Source: Ganoderma boninense (taxonomy: Eukaryota > Basidiomycota > Agaricomycetes > Polyporales > Polyporaceae). Taken from it: a DNA stretch of 64,000 nt. Where the stretch lies: the NCBI GenBank assembly GCA_002900995.3, contig CM035313.1:496001-560000 (forward strand), given 5' to 3'. Made by a program: the position numbers and the translations under genes. Position 1 is the stretch's first letter. Each line of letters opens with the position of its first letter. The notes under the pieces are model-generated. The model was not told the origin of the DNA, made no database searches, and saw only the letters and a list, made by a program, of their open reading frames with translations. Shown in pieces: positions 24,452 to 39,377 of the stretch.

Positions 24452-25824
24452 TGTGTTGAGAGAGGATCAGAGGTCGCGAGGAAGAGGGGGTGCTGCTGCT
24501 GGACAGCTGTAGATGTATGCGGGTCTATTTATCTATGTATGCGGGTGTGTGGAAATGGCGGGAGGAAATCTTGTTACGACGGAGCAGGCGACCTGGATCC
24601 GATGGCGAATACCGACGAATTTAGCCCATGGGAGGGGAGAGTTATACCAGCGAGTTGGGGGTGGTAGAGCAAGAGGTTCTAAGGAGGACGGTCTGTGTCG
24701 ACAAGGGGAAGGCCAAGTGGTCCGAAGTGAATGTTGGTCGTCCGATGTGGAACACTGAAGCCGACCGACGTCATTGGCCGGGCTCGCACGGCGATCAGGA
24801 AGGAAAAACGCACCAGGGAGGCGAGAATACCATATAGATTGAGCAGTTGCCGCAGTGAGGGAAGTGCGTTGCGCGAAGCAAAAGACGGAGAGAAGGATGA
24901 GGTCCTTGGCGAAGGCGCAAAATTGCCAGCAGCTTATAAGGCAGGTGCGTTTCCCACGGGCAGGCTGCTTCCGCCCATCGCCCGCAGCGCCGACACCGAA
25001 TCGATCTTTGACTGTTGCTCCCATCCCCACATCCGCCGCTCGGCCACATGCAACCCCGCTTGCTTGCTGCAGCCTGCCAGTGCCAAGACCCGGTGTCCTC
25101 TTCCCTCAATGTTCGCCACTCTTCGCGTCTCTGCACCTTCATCCGGCAGATCTGCAGCGTGCACTCCCTCGGGCCTCGAGAACCCAGCTCACGGGAATTA
25201 CAGAAGCCTCGTCTCTTCCGGCTCCCTGCGCGACGGAAGCCGCCTTTCATATCGGGTGACAACCGGATTTCTCCCCGCCTGCCCCTGTGCCAGCTTGTGT
25301 GAGCCAGTTTTCCGTCTCTCCAAGTGAATGGAGCGCACCACGCCTGCCACGAATGGATGTGCGCGATCTCGGGCGCCCGGACGACGTGACGTTTGAACAA
25401 GACTCCACGACTGTCACTCGGGAGCCACAGGACGGGCACAAGTATGGGGCATCTTGCGACGCACTTGCGACACACAAGGCAGCCCGCTCGGAAAACGCAC
25501 AAAAAAGCCGTGCCACAGCACTCAGGTGTCCCGCTCGTGGCCGCTCCGGGTGCTTCGACGTATTGTGTGGCATCACGGGTGGGGCGTCTTCCTCGTTTGT
25601 CTTAGCGCAGGCGACCACTAGGCGACCGACCGGCGGGATCCTGCAATCGCGATTGTCGCGGGATCGAGATGCCGCAGGGTGTTGCTCCGCGGCTGGAGAC
25701 CGGGGGAGTGTGGAGGGATCGTGATCCAAGCATGGAAGAGCGCAAAAGGCATGTTTTCTTTCCTCCCTCAGTCTATTCTCTCACGTCCTCCCGGCTCAGG
25801 GTGGTGCTGCACGCTGAGCAGGTA
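24452..25824. other. Intergenic, no gene recognised
   Basis: The stretch adjoining 24451 should hold the promoter of the 577-aa gene. Overlapping frames at 24.7-25.7 kb occur on both strands and lack recognisable domains or coherent splicing. Confidence 0.4.
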
Positions 25825-26268
25825 CAGTCGAAACCCTCTTAACCCATACCCCTCGGGAAGGTCCCCAGGCTATGGGTTATTGGAGGTTATGGTATAAGGG
25901 AGGTTTGGCGCCCTATAAGCGCCCCGGCCCAAGGCGAGCCGCCGCCGCCAAGTGGGCGCCCTCGATGAAGCTCATAGAATGTCCACCTCCATCGACCCCA
26001 TACAACATGAAGCTGGATCTTCTACGGTTCACTATTCACTCGAACAGCATTTATAACCCGTATTTGATCTAGAAGACCACATTTTCGGAGGTAAGCATGT
26101 ATTTTTCCCTCAGGCGCTATGGGGTTTGAGCCCCCAGAATAGGTTATGGGTATGGGTTATCAGGGGTTTATGGCTTTCCCCCCCTTCCCCGAGTCGGGAA
26201 AGGCCTCGGGCCATGGGTTATAAGGGGTTATGGGTTATGAGAGGTATGGAATAAGAGGGTTTCGACTG
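25825..26268. mobile_element. Non-autonomous Tc1/mariner-type element (MITE)
   Basis: A 444-bp element has terminal inverted repeats starting CAGTCGAAACCCTCTTA at 25825 and ending TAAGAGGGTTTCGACTG at 26268, each flanked by TA (25823-25824 and 26269-26270). TA target duplication and CAGT-type ends are typical of the Tc1/mariner/pogo group. Inside the ends, GGTTATGGG-like words recur in both orientations, extending imperfect pairing well beyond 17 bp. No transposase frame is present, so it depends on another copy for movement. Confidence 0.85.
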
Positions 26269-27465
26269 TACATATAGCTGGGTATGAATATTCAACTCCG
26301 GAGACATGTGGACGACCCATCGATTGTCGCTAGCCCCCATTCCCGAGCATCCGATATCACACAAAGCAGGATATCCACCCCGCTTTTCGAATCACCACAC
26401 ACGCCATGTCACCGCGGAAGAAGGGTCGCGAGTTACTCAGGCAATATATGCCGGCTTCGAGTGCGTATCTGGCGCGTATATGCGGTCACTCATTCCCTTC
26501 ATTAGCTGGCCGAAGCCGCCCTGCCAAGCCCCGAAGCCAGACGGTTTAGGACATTGCCCAGAACGGAAAAGAAGAGGAAAATGAAGAAGCACCGAGCGAG
26601 GCCTTCGCGCGTATCAGTTCGTTTTCAACCCCTTCTTCGCCGGTGCGTGCCCACCATGACTACAACTGCGTGTGTGCAATGCAAGTGCAAGGAGGATATG
26701 CGCATATAAACACTCTTACTGTGCACACACTCCCCGAGTACCCTCATGCAGTGGCTGTATGCGGTCGATGAGCGGCTTCGGTCTGCTGTCCCGCACGAAG
26801 CGACGCTTGAGCTTGACTGCCACCCCCCATCAGTACCATGTCCAGCTCAGCAACGCCGTACATCCCATGGCTTGAATCTTGTGGTGGGTTTACATCATCG
26901 ACGCCCCGAGTTCTCCGGACTCACTCAAGATCTCCTTCGCAGAGATCAATATTGAACGCTCCGCCCTTCCGTTACTGTACGTTACGCACTCGGAGGGGGA
27001 GGCGAAGACGAGCCACGGCACCTTCCCAAATTCCTCCGGCATCGAACATAGCAAGCTGGGGGACAAAGGAGTCTCAGCCGGCACCCGCGTCCGATACTCT
27101 GTCCGATAACACAATACGAAATTCGAGAACTGTACATGCAAAACACACACCGTGGACAGCCGCCGATGCCGCAGCGAGAGCGAACGCCCTTCCCCTTCCC
27201 CCCCTTTCTCCCGCAAACCCGTAAGTACCGCGCCGCTGCCGCCGCAGCTGTCCAAGGAACGAGCACCCGCAGAGCCATATGAAAGGACGTAAGAACCCCC
27301 GCGCACGCAATAAGAAGAACGCAAAACTGAAACCCCCGAGCGACCGCGGCGGCCACGATCGGGTGCCGCACCTCGTCGTCACTCGCCACTCGCCGCTGGA
27401 CGGACGGCCAGGCCCCCGACCGAGCCGTCCTCCGCGCCCGCGCGCGCATGACCGCGGGCTACGTG
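26269..27465. other. Intergenic, no gene recognised
   Basis: Located between the MITE and the 3' end of the GH55 gene. Several short overlapping frames exist, none with family resemblance. The part next to 27466 is presumably the GH55 3' UTR. Confidence 0.4.
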
Positions 27466-30400
27466 CTACGTGCGCGTCCACGCGCTGAGCGTCTCCGCGA
27501 AGCCGTTCCTGTTCGCCGAGTTCGGGACGACGCCCTGGCCGTCGACGCTGAGCATCGCCGTGCTCGCGACGGTCGAGAGGAGGTAGATCGCGACGGTCGA
27601 GCCCGCGTCGATGTTGACGATCTGCTGCTGGCAGTTGAACGTGCTCAGGCAGGTCTGCGTGTAGTCCTGCCCCCATGCCCCAGATCGTTAATCGGTCAGT
27701 ATGAGATGCATCGGGTCGGGGATCCACCCCACGGCACGCGCGGGCGCTGGGCTCACCTGGAAGAAACTATACAGTCCGGCACCTGGGGGCGAAGCGGAGG
27801 AGGAGCGGGTGTGAGTGTGAGTGTGGGATGACGTCGGACGGTCGGAGGGGGGGGGGAAGGTCAGGATCAGATGGGGTGCGGAAGGGCCGGAGTGCGTACC
27901 GTAGACGAGGATGTTCTGGCAGTTGTTCACTGTGAGGCCCCACGCGGCACCCGGCCCGACGTCTGGATCGTTGTAGAGCGTGCTGTTGGGAAACGGCGCA
28001 GACGGAGCCGGGTTGGGCTGGAAGTACGGCTGCCAGAGAGACGAGAGACGACGTCAGTGCTCAGTGCTTCAGGCTTCGAGCTGGACGCCGACGTCATCGT
28101 CCGACTCCAAGCGTACCGTCTCGGACTGGATCAGGCCCATGTAGTGGTTCCTGGCGTTCAGGCAGTAGTACTCGTATATGATAGCGTGTTCGCCTGGCGA
28201 ACTCTCAATGACGCGTGGCATATTTTTGGGTCTGATAACCACTCACTGGCCGTCCCGACCATCCAGACGGGACCCTGCGATTCGGTCATGATTCCGCGCC
28301 CAGTCCAGAGGCTGATCTGGGGCCCGGCCTCGAGGTCGTGGTCCGCGGTCCAAACCCACAAGCCCTGTGATACGATGGCACAAAAAGGGACAAAGAGGCT
28401 GAGCATCCGTGTCCTCCCGTGGGTACGACGCACCGACCTCGATGTATGCGCTGGATTGCGGGGTCAGGTGGAGACCCATGAACGCCGCAAAACATTCGTT
28501 ACCGCCGATGCCAGAAATCGGACACTGACTGGCCTGCAGGTTCGTCCCCGTCTCTGTCGTAGTTTCTTTCATCAGCAGAGCCTAGGCGAGATGAGATGGA
28601 TGGTGGGACACGTACTTCCACCAAGGATGATGTGCGTGTCCCAGGTCCCTGCAACGCCGTGTTGGCCCGCAGGCTCATGGACGTTCCACTCGATGATGAC
28701 GGCGCCGGCGGCTGGTTTGAAACAGGTGAGGGATACGCACCCTGGGTTAACCTCGAGAACCGGGCACACGTACTAGGGCCGCGCGTGGAGAAGATCATGT
28801 CTGTGATCTCAAGTACGCCCACTGAGCCATTCTCGCCCGCCCGGATCATAGGACGAGCTGGAGGTCTCTGTGAGTCCCGAGGCCTAAACCACAGCGTCTG
28901 GCAAAGAAGGCTCACGGTTGTTGTAGTCCGCGAAATCGGTGCCGGTGCCGATGACAGTGGACCAGGCCTCCCCGACGATCTGGGTGCCCGCGGGGATGTC
29001 GATGGTCTTGTTGACGACGTACACGCCCGCATCGAAGAAGATGATTTTGCAGCCAGACCACTGCGGTGTGCGTCTGGCCGTCAGCGCTCACCGTGTGCGC
29101 CAGCACGAGAAACAGAAACACGAGCCCGCGACGAACCTGGTTGAACACGGCCTGGATCGCGGCGGTGTCGTCCGCCACGCCGTCGCCCACCGCGCCCTGC
29201 GACTTGACGCTGACGAACTGGTCTGGGGCGTAGTCCTCGTACTGCGGGTGGCCCCGCCCGAAGATCCTGCCCTGCGCGTCGAGCAGGCTCGGGTCCTTGT
29301 GGATGTTGGGGATGCCGGACTGGACGAAGCGCCCGGCGGGGTTCGTGCCCGTGTAGACGTTGCCCTGCGCCCACGAGTCGACGGTCAGCGAGCCGCCGGC
29401 CATGCCATAGAGGAGCACGGTCCCGTCGGCGACGCCCACGGCGGTGGAGACGTTGTTGAGGCGGATATTGTTCAGGACGAGCGCGCCGTGCAGCGAGCCG
29501 CCGCTCGGGAGGGAGTTCTGGATGAAGACGGGGGTGTCGGTCACGACGGCGTCGATGACCGCCTCGCCGCCGGCGCCCTGGCTGTCTGGCGTGGTGCCGC
29601 CGGTGTTGACCTGGAAACCGCACTGGCATTTATTGATGGTGACACCTGCGATCGTACGTATCTATACGAGAGAGTAGAGGGGAGTTGGAACTTGAGAGCG
29701 TACCTTGGAATGTCCATCCCCAGTTCCATGCCGTGAATATCTATCACTGGGGCATTGAGATCTGGCAGAGGCTGATACAGCGAAAGAAACTTACGGCTGG
29801 GACGCAACCAGGTCAGCGAAGATGAGCCACCATGCAACGACGGGCTGACATACCAGTCTGGGCGTTGTTGACCGTGATGTTACGAACAGTGAACCTTTGA
29901 GATTCAGTCGCCACAGAAGAAGGCCCTGGACGAAGGAGATGCTTACTGTTGGTTACCGACCCACAAGCCGTACTTGCCACCATTGACAACGAGATCTATG
30001 AAAGGAAGATGAAAATGAGTCCTCCACGAACGTGGCGCCGCAAAATCGGACTTACCACCCATGAAACCACCACTGGAATCATCGGGTCAGCGTAGTGCGC
30101 GGAAGGAGCTGTGGGAAAGAGCCGCTGCACCTTCCGTTCTCCATCCAAATACCTGGGGAAAAGTTATCATTTGTGAGAGGTCAAGGCCAGCACGCGCGGA
30201 ACGGCTAGGGCGAGGACGAACCTTGGTGTTGAGTTCCTGAAGCGGCGGACAAGTCAAAGACAATGTTGGTCAGGGACGTCGCCTGCGAGACCTGCCAGTG
30301 GATACCCGTGGCAATATCGGTGGGAGGGATACGCGTCGTGTCGATCCTGAAGTTGCGAATGGCATGGTAGCTATTTTCAAGTGATCAAGACGTGTAGTGG

Positions 30401-31265
30401 GCGAACGCTGTTTCTCGAAAGGCTTACAAATTGTTCTGGTTCACATACCAGCCAGGATCCGCATCTACGGAGCTCGGTCAGTAGGTCAACTGTCAACGCA
30501 ATCAATACAAAGGGGGAAAATTACACTCACCGATGACGCCGAGACCTTGGAAGTTTGCAGTCGCGACGAGGGAAGGCATGTGTTTAGCATCTCCGATGAT
30601 CTGTGTGTAGAAGTACGAGTTGATGGGCGAAGAGACGAGATAAGTTCTGCCACAGTCTGTTGAGCGACACAAAGCAAAGACACGGCGTGAGAAGGTCGTC
30701 TCACCCCGCAGGGAAGTACACAACAGCCGGCGAGACACTAAGTAAAGGGGGAAATGGGTGAGAAGAGATCGCCAGGAACAAGAAGGGTCCCCCTACGATG
30801 ATGAGCCACATCCGCTCCCGCAACGGCTCCCCGCAGAAATAGCAGCACTGCATATTGAATGAATAGGAGATCCACATAAAACAAAGGTAAGGCAATCTCA
30901 CTTGATCGCCAGAGAATCATCGGTAACACCGTCGCCCTTGGCTCCGAAATCCTGAATAGGGTATCGTCATCCCGGCCGATGGGGCTGACGATAGGGAGCC
31001 TCGACAGGAGGACGAATACACATGGAGAACTCACCTTGACGTTGCGAAATACCTGGTATGTGCTGCCGGCGAGGCCATACGGTGCGGTGCCCTGGTGTTG
31101 GATCTGTTCCATCCAGAACGGCGCAGAAGGCGCGGCGGTGCCGCTGGTAACGGGCGCAGAGCACGATGTGCCCAACGCTGAGACGAGAGAGAGCGAGAGA
31201 AAGCCTATGCTGAGAGCGGAGATAAGCGGAACGACGGAAGCATGGTGCAAAGACGGAGAGCGCAT
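27466..31265 (-). CDS. Secreted glycoside hydrolase family 55 exo-beta-1,3-glucanase
   Basis: I resolve 23 exons (31265-31035, 30951-30902, 30847-30797, 30737-30705, 30646-30531, 30464-30428, 30370-30222, 30152-30131, 30072-30056, 29995-29947, 29894-29854, 29796-29795, 29740-29704, 29645-29137, 29060-28916, 28857-28774, 28711-28616, 28553-28438, 28364-28247, 28193-28117, 28029-27900, 27782-27757, 27666-27466) totalling 778 aa in frame. A signal peptide opens the protein (hydrophobic VVPLISALSIGFLSLSLVSA). Two right-handed beta-helix modules each open with the Pectate_lyase_3 signature: DFGAKGDGVTDDSLAIN and QGAVGDGVADDTAAIQAVFN. The fused double helix is the hallmark of GH55 enzymes, which cleave laminarin-type glucan from the non-reducing end outside the cell. 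Exon 12 is only 2 nt (CC), needed to hold the frame. Very small exons and ~54-bp introns mark this family in basidiomycetes. Confidence 0.93.
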
Positions 31266-32901
31266 CACAGCACAGACGATAGACGATGCAGGGAGAGCAC
31301 AAGCACAGCGAGCGGGACTGGAGTACTGGTCGCGAGTGGGCCGCGGATGTTCGCCCCAAATGTTTTATAGAATGTCTATGAGAGGTTGACATACCTTCCA
31401 TTGTGCTGGGTCAGGCTGGTCAGCCCCTTGGCGAGAATAGCGGCGGGACGCAACCCTTCCTTTAACGTGCCAGCCGCGAGGGGGAACCGAGCTAGGGCGA
31501 CACGCCCGGAACGGGGTCTCGATGAACAAGGGGCATCTCCTGGGGCGGTGGGCAGGTTTGGATAGATATGTATATGAGCAAGGGACGAAGGTGCTTACCG
31601 AAGGATCATGGCCTCGATCTCAAGCCGGTTTCGTACATATGGCGTTGTGGCATGGCGGCGTGCCGCTCGTGACATGGCCGTATTCGTTATGGGCTCTCGA
31701 AGACAAAGAGTACGAGCAGAGATCTCCCAGAGCAAAGAAGAGGAAATCCTTCCAGCCGATCGACTTGAGATGCATTGACATTAATACTGAGCAGTTCGGT
31801 CGAGACGGCGAAGTATGTGATCTCAGCAGACGAGGGCGTCCTCGGTATCTTCTCAAGACGCCCGCCAATTGTGTCTCCGTGAGATGACTGTACACACCCC
31901 TTCGCCACCTTCTTGAACAGCTTACGGCCACTTATTTCAGGAATATATCTGCAAATTGGCATATTCTCCTAAGAAGGTCAGGCGATCAGCGCTCAGCACT
32001 CGATGGATGCGGATACGAACGTTTTCGGTGGAACACCACTTGATTCGATCCAATAGGGTTATGAATGCAAGTTCAGAAGTCAAGACTCAGCTCCTTTTCT
32101 CGGGGAGTGGAGCCGGACCGATTGAGTGTTCCTCCAGGCAAACACAGGCCGAAATCGTCGTCAAACGGCATGTCGCAACAACAAGAGAACCTAATGTCTC
32201 TTGCAACGCTTGAATCGGACGGACTGTTTTGACATGCGCAAATCTGATTATATGGAACTATGAAGGTGATCAAGTCAAAATCAAGTGCATACAATGTGGA
32301 TTTTGACATGACGACTCAGCTCATTGCCGAGATGGAACTCTGCCACGCCTCGTGGAGATGGTATCTTTTACTAGTATTTTCTTCGAAAAGAGCACTTCGA
32401 CTGCAGACATAGTCCCAACCATTGCACGGTGTGAGTATATGCGCGAAGACAAAGCAGTAGAATCACTCACCAGGAGACAAACCTTGAATTCAAGGCTGAC
32501 ATCACTGCAGCGGACCCACCTGCCAGCCACCGCGGAAATTGAATGACTCGCTCAAGTTGACTGCCCTCATCGTCCTGTGAGTAAAGAAGGTCTGCTATCT
32601 GGTAGGAGGAGTGGAGAGGTTATGTACCGCTCATGGTAGGAGGAGAAAGCCAAGTAGGAACGGCTGAGCTGAGGGCCGACAGAGGTCAACATTAAGCGCT
32701 ACGGCACTCCGGCCCGAGTCAAAACAGTCCTGCTGATGGGAAGTTCCTCCAACATAGCTCAAGAGCAACAATTTCGAACCAAATCTCGGAGTACAATCTG
32801 AGCCCCCAGTCTCCTTCCCCCTTCATCCTAGGTCAGGTATACCCGGAGAGGCTGAAGAAAATCAACAACGCCGTCCCAAACCTTGACTCTCATCTTCAAG
32901 T
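31266..32901. other. Intergenic, GH55 promoter side; weak frames only
   Basis: Upstream of the GH55 start and downstream of an OYE gene. A 91-codon minus-strand frame at 31687-31962 and a short exon-like frame near 32460-32560 with a plausible donor look faintly coding, but I could not join them into a gene or match a family. They may be remnants of a lost gene. Confidence 0.35.
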
Positions 32902-34316
32902 TCAAGCCTGCTTCAAGTTCAGGAACTGCTCGGAGAATGGATAGTCCGTATAGCCCTTCGCCTCCAGGCGCGCGAAGAACGTGGCGAAGTCGGGAGTGTT
33001 GAGCGGCAGGTCCTCCCGCAGACGGAACGGCAAGTCTGGCTGTACCAAGAATACAACACAGTCAGACGAAATGCGGTGACGGTGGAGCACTGAGCTGGGA
33101 CACACGTTAGCGAGGAACAAGACGCCGTAGCCGATGAGCTGCCCAGTCTCCTCCGCGAGCTTGAGCCCCGAGTCGCGGTCGTACCCGCCGGTGGTTATCA
33201 CCGGACGAGGGGCCCAGAGCTTGTGCACGAAGTGGGTTTGCTGCCGTGGAGTCGCGACGAGACCCCCTCGTCAGCACCACCCCCTCCTCCTCGGACAGAG
33301 AAACGCACCGTCTCGTCCTTCGGTATAAGGCTATATGGCGCGCCAGCGGAGATGAGATGGAGGTACGCCAAGTTCGGATGCCGCTGCTTGAGCTCGTCGA
33401 CGACGTACGTGAACTGCGGCACCGGGTCCGCCATGCCCATGTCTTGGAACTGCATCCACGGACTCAGCCGGATCGCACTCTTGGTCTCGCCGACGGCCTC
33501 GACGATCGCGTCCATGACCTCGAGCGCGAACCGCGCGCGGTTCTCGATGGACCCGCCATACTCGTCCGTGCGCTTGTTGGATACGTCCTGGAGGAACTGG
33601 TCGACGAGGTAGCCGGCTGCGCCGTGGACCTCGACGCCGTCAAATCCAGCGCCGTGGACCGCGTTCTTGGCCGCAGTCGCATACCACTGGACGTACTGCT
33701 TGACCTCTGCGGATCAAGATTTAAGTGGCTCGTCAGCCGTTGTCACGGTGTAACCATGGGGCATTGATGTTGAAACGAAGGGTGCGCACCATCCTTCGTG
33801 AGCTCGCGGGGGACATGGTCTGGCTGCGTACTCAACGCAATCGGAGAGGGCGCCACATACGGCGCGTCTGGAAACAGCTGGTGGAGGACATCGGGGCGGG
33901 CACTGCGGCCCAAAGCCCACAATTGGAGGTAGACATAGGAACCCTTCTCATGTATGGTATCAACGACCTGATGCAGCGCAGCTCAGCGACCATGGATGCA
34001 ATACGAAGAAGTATGGATTTTGGGGGGGAATCACAGATGAGCTCACCTTCTTCCACGCAGCAATCTGCGCGTCGTTCCAAATCCCAGGCGCGTTGAACAT
34101 TCCAGAGGCTTCGGGCGAGATGAAGGTCGCCTCAGTGATGAGGAGCGTGCCGGGGACGGAGGCACGCTGATTGTAGTACTCGACGACGAGGTCGGTTGGG
34201 ACGTGCTCGTCGCTAGCTCGATAGCGGGTGAGGGGAGCAAGGACGACGCGGTGCTTGAGCTTCATGTCACCGATCTGGATGGGGGAGAAAAGGGCAGGGG
34301 ACGGGGTGGTAGACAT
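32902..34316 (-). CDS. Old yellow enzyme-like NADH:flavin oxidoreductase, Asn-to-Ala variant
   Basis: Five exons (34316-34047, 33967-33790, 33706-33309, 33240-33106, 33039-32902) encode 372 aa, the usual OYE length. The FMN-binding TIM barrel is complete: [100 protein letters not shown] enzymes reduce activated C=C bonds with NAD(P)H. In the canonical H-x-x-N substrate-anchoring pair, His177 is present but Asn is replaced by Ala180, unlike its two neighbours, so substrate range or activity may differ. It is the most diverged of three tandem genes and shares their exact intron positions. A TATAAAAG box lies about 100 bp upstream of the ATG. Confidence 0.94.
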
Positions 34317-35268
34317 CCTCCTAGACAGTCGTTGCTGGGGAACTTTAGGGAGCACGCTACAAATGTGATGAGGATGGTCGTAGGGTCTGGTCCAGGTAGA
34401 CACCGCGGCATCGGGCTTTTATACCCTATGGACGCACGTGTGGGTCGCGTACGGCATCTTATCTTGGAAAAAGGTTGATAATGGTGCGTGTGCGACATCT
34501 GCGAGGGTGGCGGATGATAAACACAGGGATTTGTAAGGCGTGAGTAGTTAGGCAAAGCTAGAACTGTGCACGCTGTCGCAGTCGCGTTCGTCCGGTGATA
34601 ACTCCAAGGGAACATTCACGTCAATGCAACTTAAGGGGTCCTCGGTGTATCAGCTGCTGATAATAATATAGCAACTGCCATTGCTCTGGACCTGACCTCA
34701 GACAGGAACTCGTCATTGAACGGCCGATTATTATGGAGGACCAGATCAATTCAGCCATGCCCCAGTGGACATTGAGAACATTAGTATACAAATTTTGTGG
34801 AGGGAAGACAGGGCCTACCTATGTCCTATAGTGGGATGGGATTGAAGACGTCGAGGTAGCCAGTACTTGTCAGCGCGAGGAGGCGGTAGTAAAGAGATCG
34901 GCGAAGACGTATAAATGATAGCGACTATCGCCGGGTCCAATTTAGGTTCGGGAAACTCCGGCGGCCAACCTTGGCGCCTATTCTAACTGGCATTTCCTCC
35001 GACCTCTTCTTCCACTAACCTCCAAAGACCGGTAGTACTTTGAGATGGTTCTGTTACGGCTCGTCTTTTGGTATGCATGGACGACGTGTACTCTCTTACC
35101 AAGTTCCCCACATCCATCCCTGTAGCTGGCACAGAAAAATCGTCACCTAAAGTTATTGCTATTGTTCTAGGTCTATTCCGAGATCGCTGTCCAAGGAGTA
35201 GCGATGTTAGAGCACAACCAATTGATTGCAAGACGAAGGGCTGCCGTCATGGCCTCAGTCAAGGCGCC
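34317..35268. other. Promoter and spacer between OYE genes
   Basis: Contains the promoter of the OYE gene starting at 34316 (TATA box at 34416-34423) and the 3' flank of the next one. No additional gene was seen. Confidence 0.5.
34416..34423 (-). promoter_or_regulatory. TATA box of OYE gene 32902-34316
   Basis: TATAAAAG on the minus strand, 100 bp upstream of the ATG, followed by CCCGA. The same box with GCC-rich flank occurs at the same distance in both paralogues, so it is conserved across duplicates. Confidence 0.7.
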
Positions 35269-36684
<1,416 letters not shown>

Positions 36685-37853
36685 TTCTGTGGATGATCAG
36701 GCTGAGGGTGCGGTGTGGCTGCGATTGGGAGTTCAGGTAAATGCGTGTTGTGCTGTGGATTGGAAGTACTGAAGGCATACCATGACCGGGCTTTTATACA
36801 TAAGTATCCCCGAACTCGGTGTTGTGTGTGGCTTCCATCCTTGCTGACTAAAGCAAGTGAGGACCTCGGTAGGCGTGGGCTAATAGGAAGATACGCGTAC
36901 GGATGACAATACAAAACTTGTGCGAATGTCGGCGATGACGTATGGTCCAACCGCAGTTGAAAAGAAATTGTTCGTGCGAGGCTGAGCCGGTGTTCGACCA
37001 TCCACAGAGAGATCATATCCGGGGGGACAATTGACTTTGTTGACATGTCATCGTCTGGACGAGGACGCGGTTGGGGAAGACAGGCGGCTGGTAGTAAATG
37101 GAAGGAGTCGTGAGATCGTTGCACAAGATAGGCCACAACGACGCAATGTGTGCATCATCATCATACCTTCGCGGTCTAGCGAGCAGATAATAGGCGAGCT
37201 CGCTGCAGTTTGCAATGACGGGATGGCATCGCGCTGCTATATATCGGGCCTTCTGAGGCCATGCTTGAAGGCTGAATAGCTGGTGACTGCATGCCGCTGA
37301 GGGTGGGCGGATATGACGAAAGACTGGAATCATGGAGTACTTCCTTCTTCATCTCCTGCCCAAGGGACGAAATTGTCAGGAAGAAACAAAGCTCCATTTC
37401 CGCCGACTACAGCCCGAGCAACTTAGTAAGTCTCCGAAATCGGATGGGTTCGGCTAGGGCGCGGAATGGCCGGAACACTTGTGCTCTCAGATGGCGCTGA
37501 TATCAGACGCTCGTGTATGAACGTTCAACGTTGAACATGTGAAATGCCATCGTACCCACTATGTCAGTGACTCTGAGGATGCCGTGGATCATTCTGAATC
37601 TAGGAGCTCATCGAATGAGAGATATTTTCTACTTCACGTGTTCCGAGTATGTGTTTGCTGAATGCATGATGGTTTGGGCAGGGTGGCCTGAGCTTGAGCC
37701 TGGTGCCAATATGGTAGGTACTTCGGAGTGATGGGCCCGCAGTTTCAAAACTTCCCAAACACATACATGTCAGATTTCGATTAATGTCAGAGAAGTAGTG
37801 ACGTTAGGGTGCAATAAGTCATATACAAACAGTCGTGACCCCAGTCAAGGCCC
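36685..37853. other. Promoter and spacer between OYE genes
   Basis: Holds the promoter of the OYE gene starting at 36684, with a TATA box at 36791-36798. Several blocks (for example around 36985-37015 and 37140-37240) recur upstream of the next OYE gene at 39540-39570 and 39755-39840, so the duplication included upstream DNA. No other gene was seen. Confidence 0.55.
36791..36798 (-). promoter_or_regulatory. TATA box of OYE gene 35269-36684
   Basis: TATAAAAG on the minus strand, 107 bp upstream of the ATG, followed by CCCGGTC. Its position matches that in the two paralogues. Confidence 0.7.
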
Positions 37854-39262
<1,409 letters not shown>

Positions 39263-39369
39263 GTCTGTTGTAGGTGTTTGGGGATCAGGGTGAGAGTGTG
39301 GTGTGGCTGCGATTTGGAGTTAAAGCAAATGTGTGTCGTGTTCTGGACTTGGGCCATACTGTTACCCGG

Positions 39370-39377
39370 CTTTTATA
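39370..39377 (-). promoter_or_regulatory. TATA box of OYE gene 37854-39262
   Basis: TATAAAAG on the minus strand, 108 bp upstream of the ATG, in the same GCC-rich context as in the other two OYE promoters. Confidence 0.7.
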
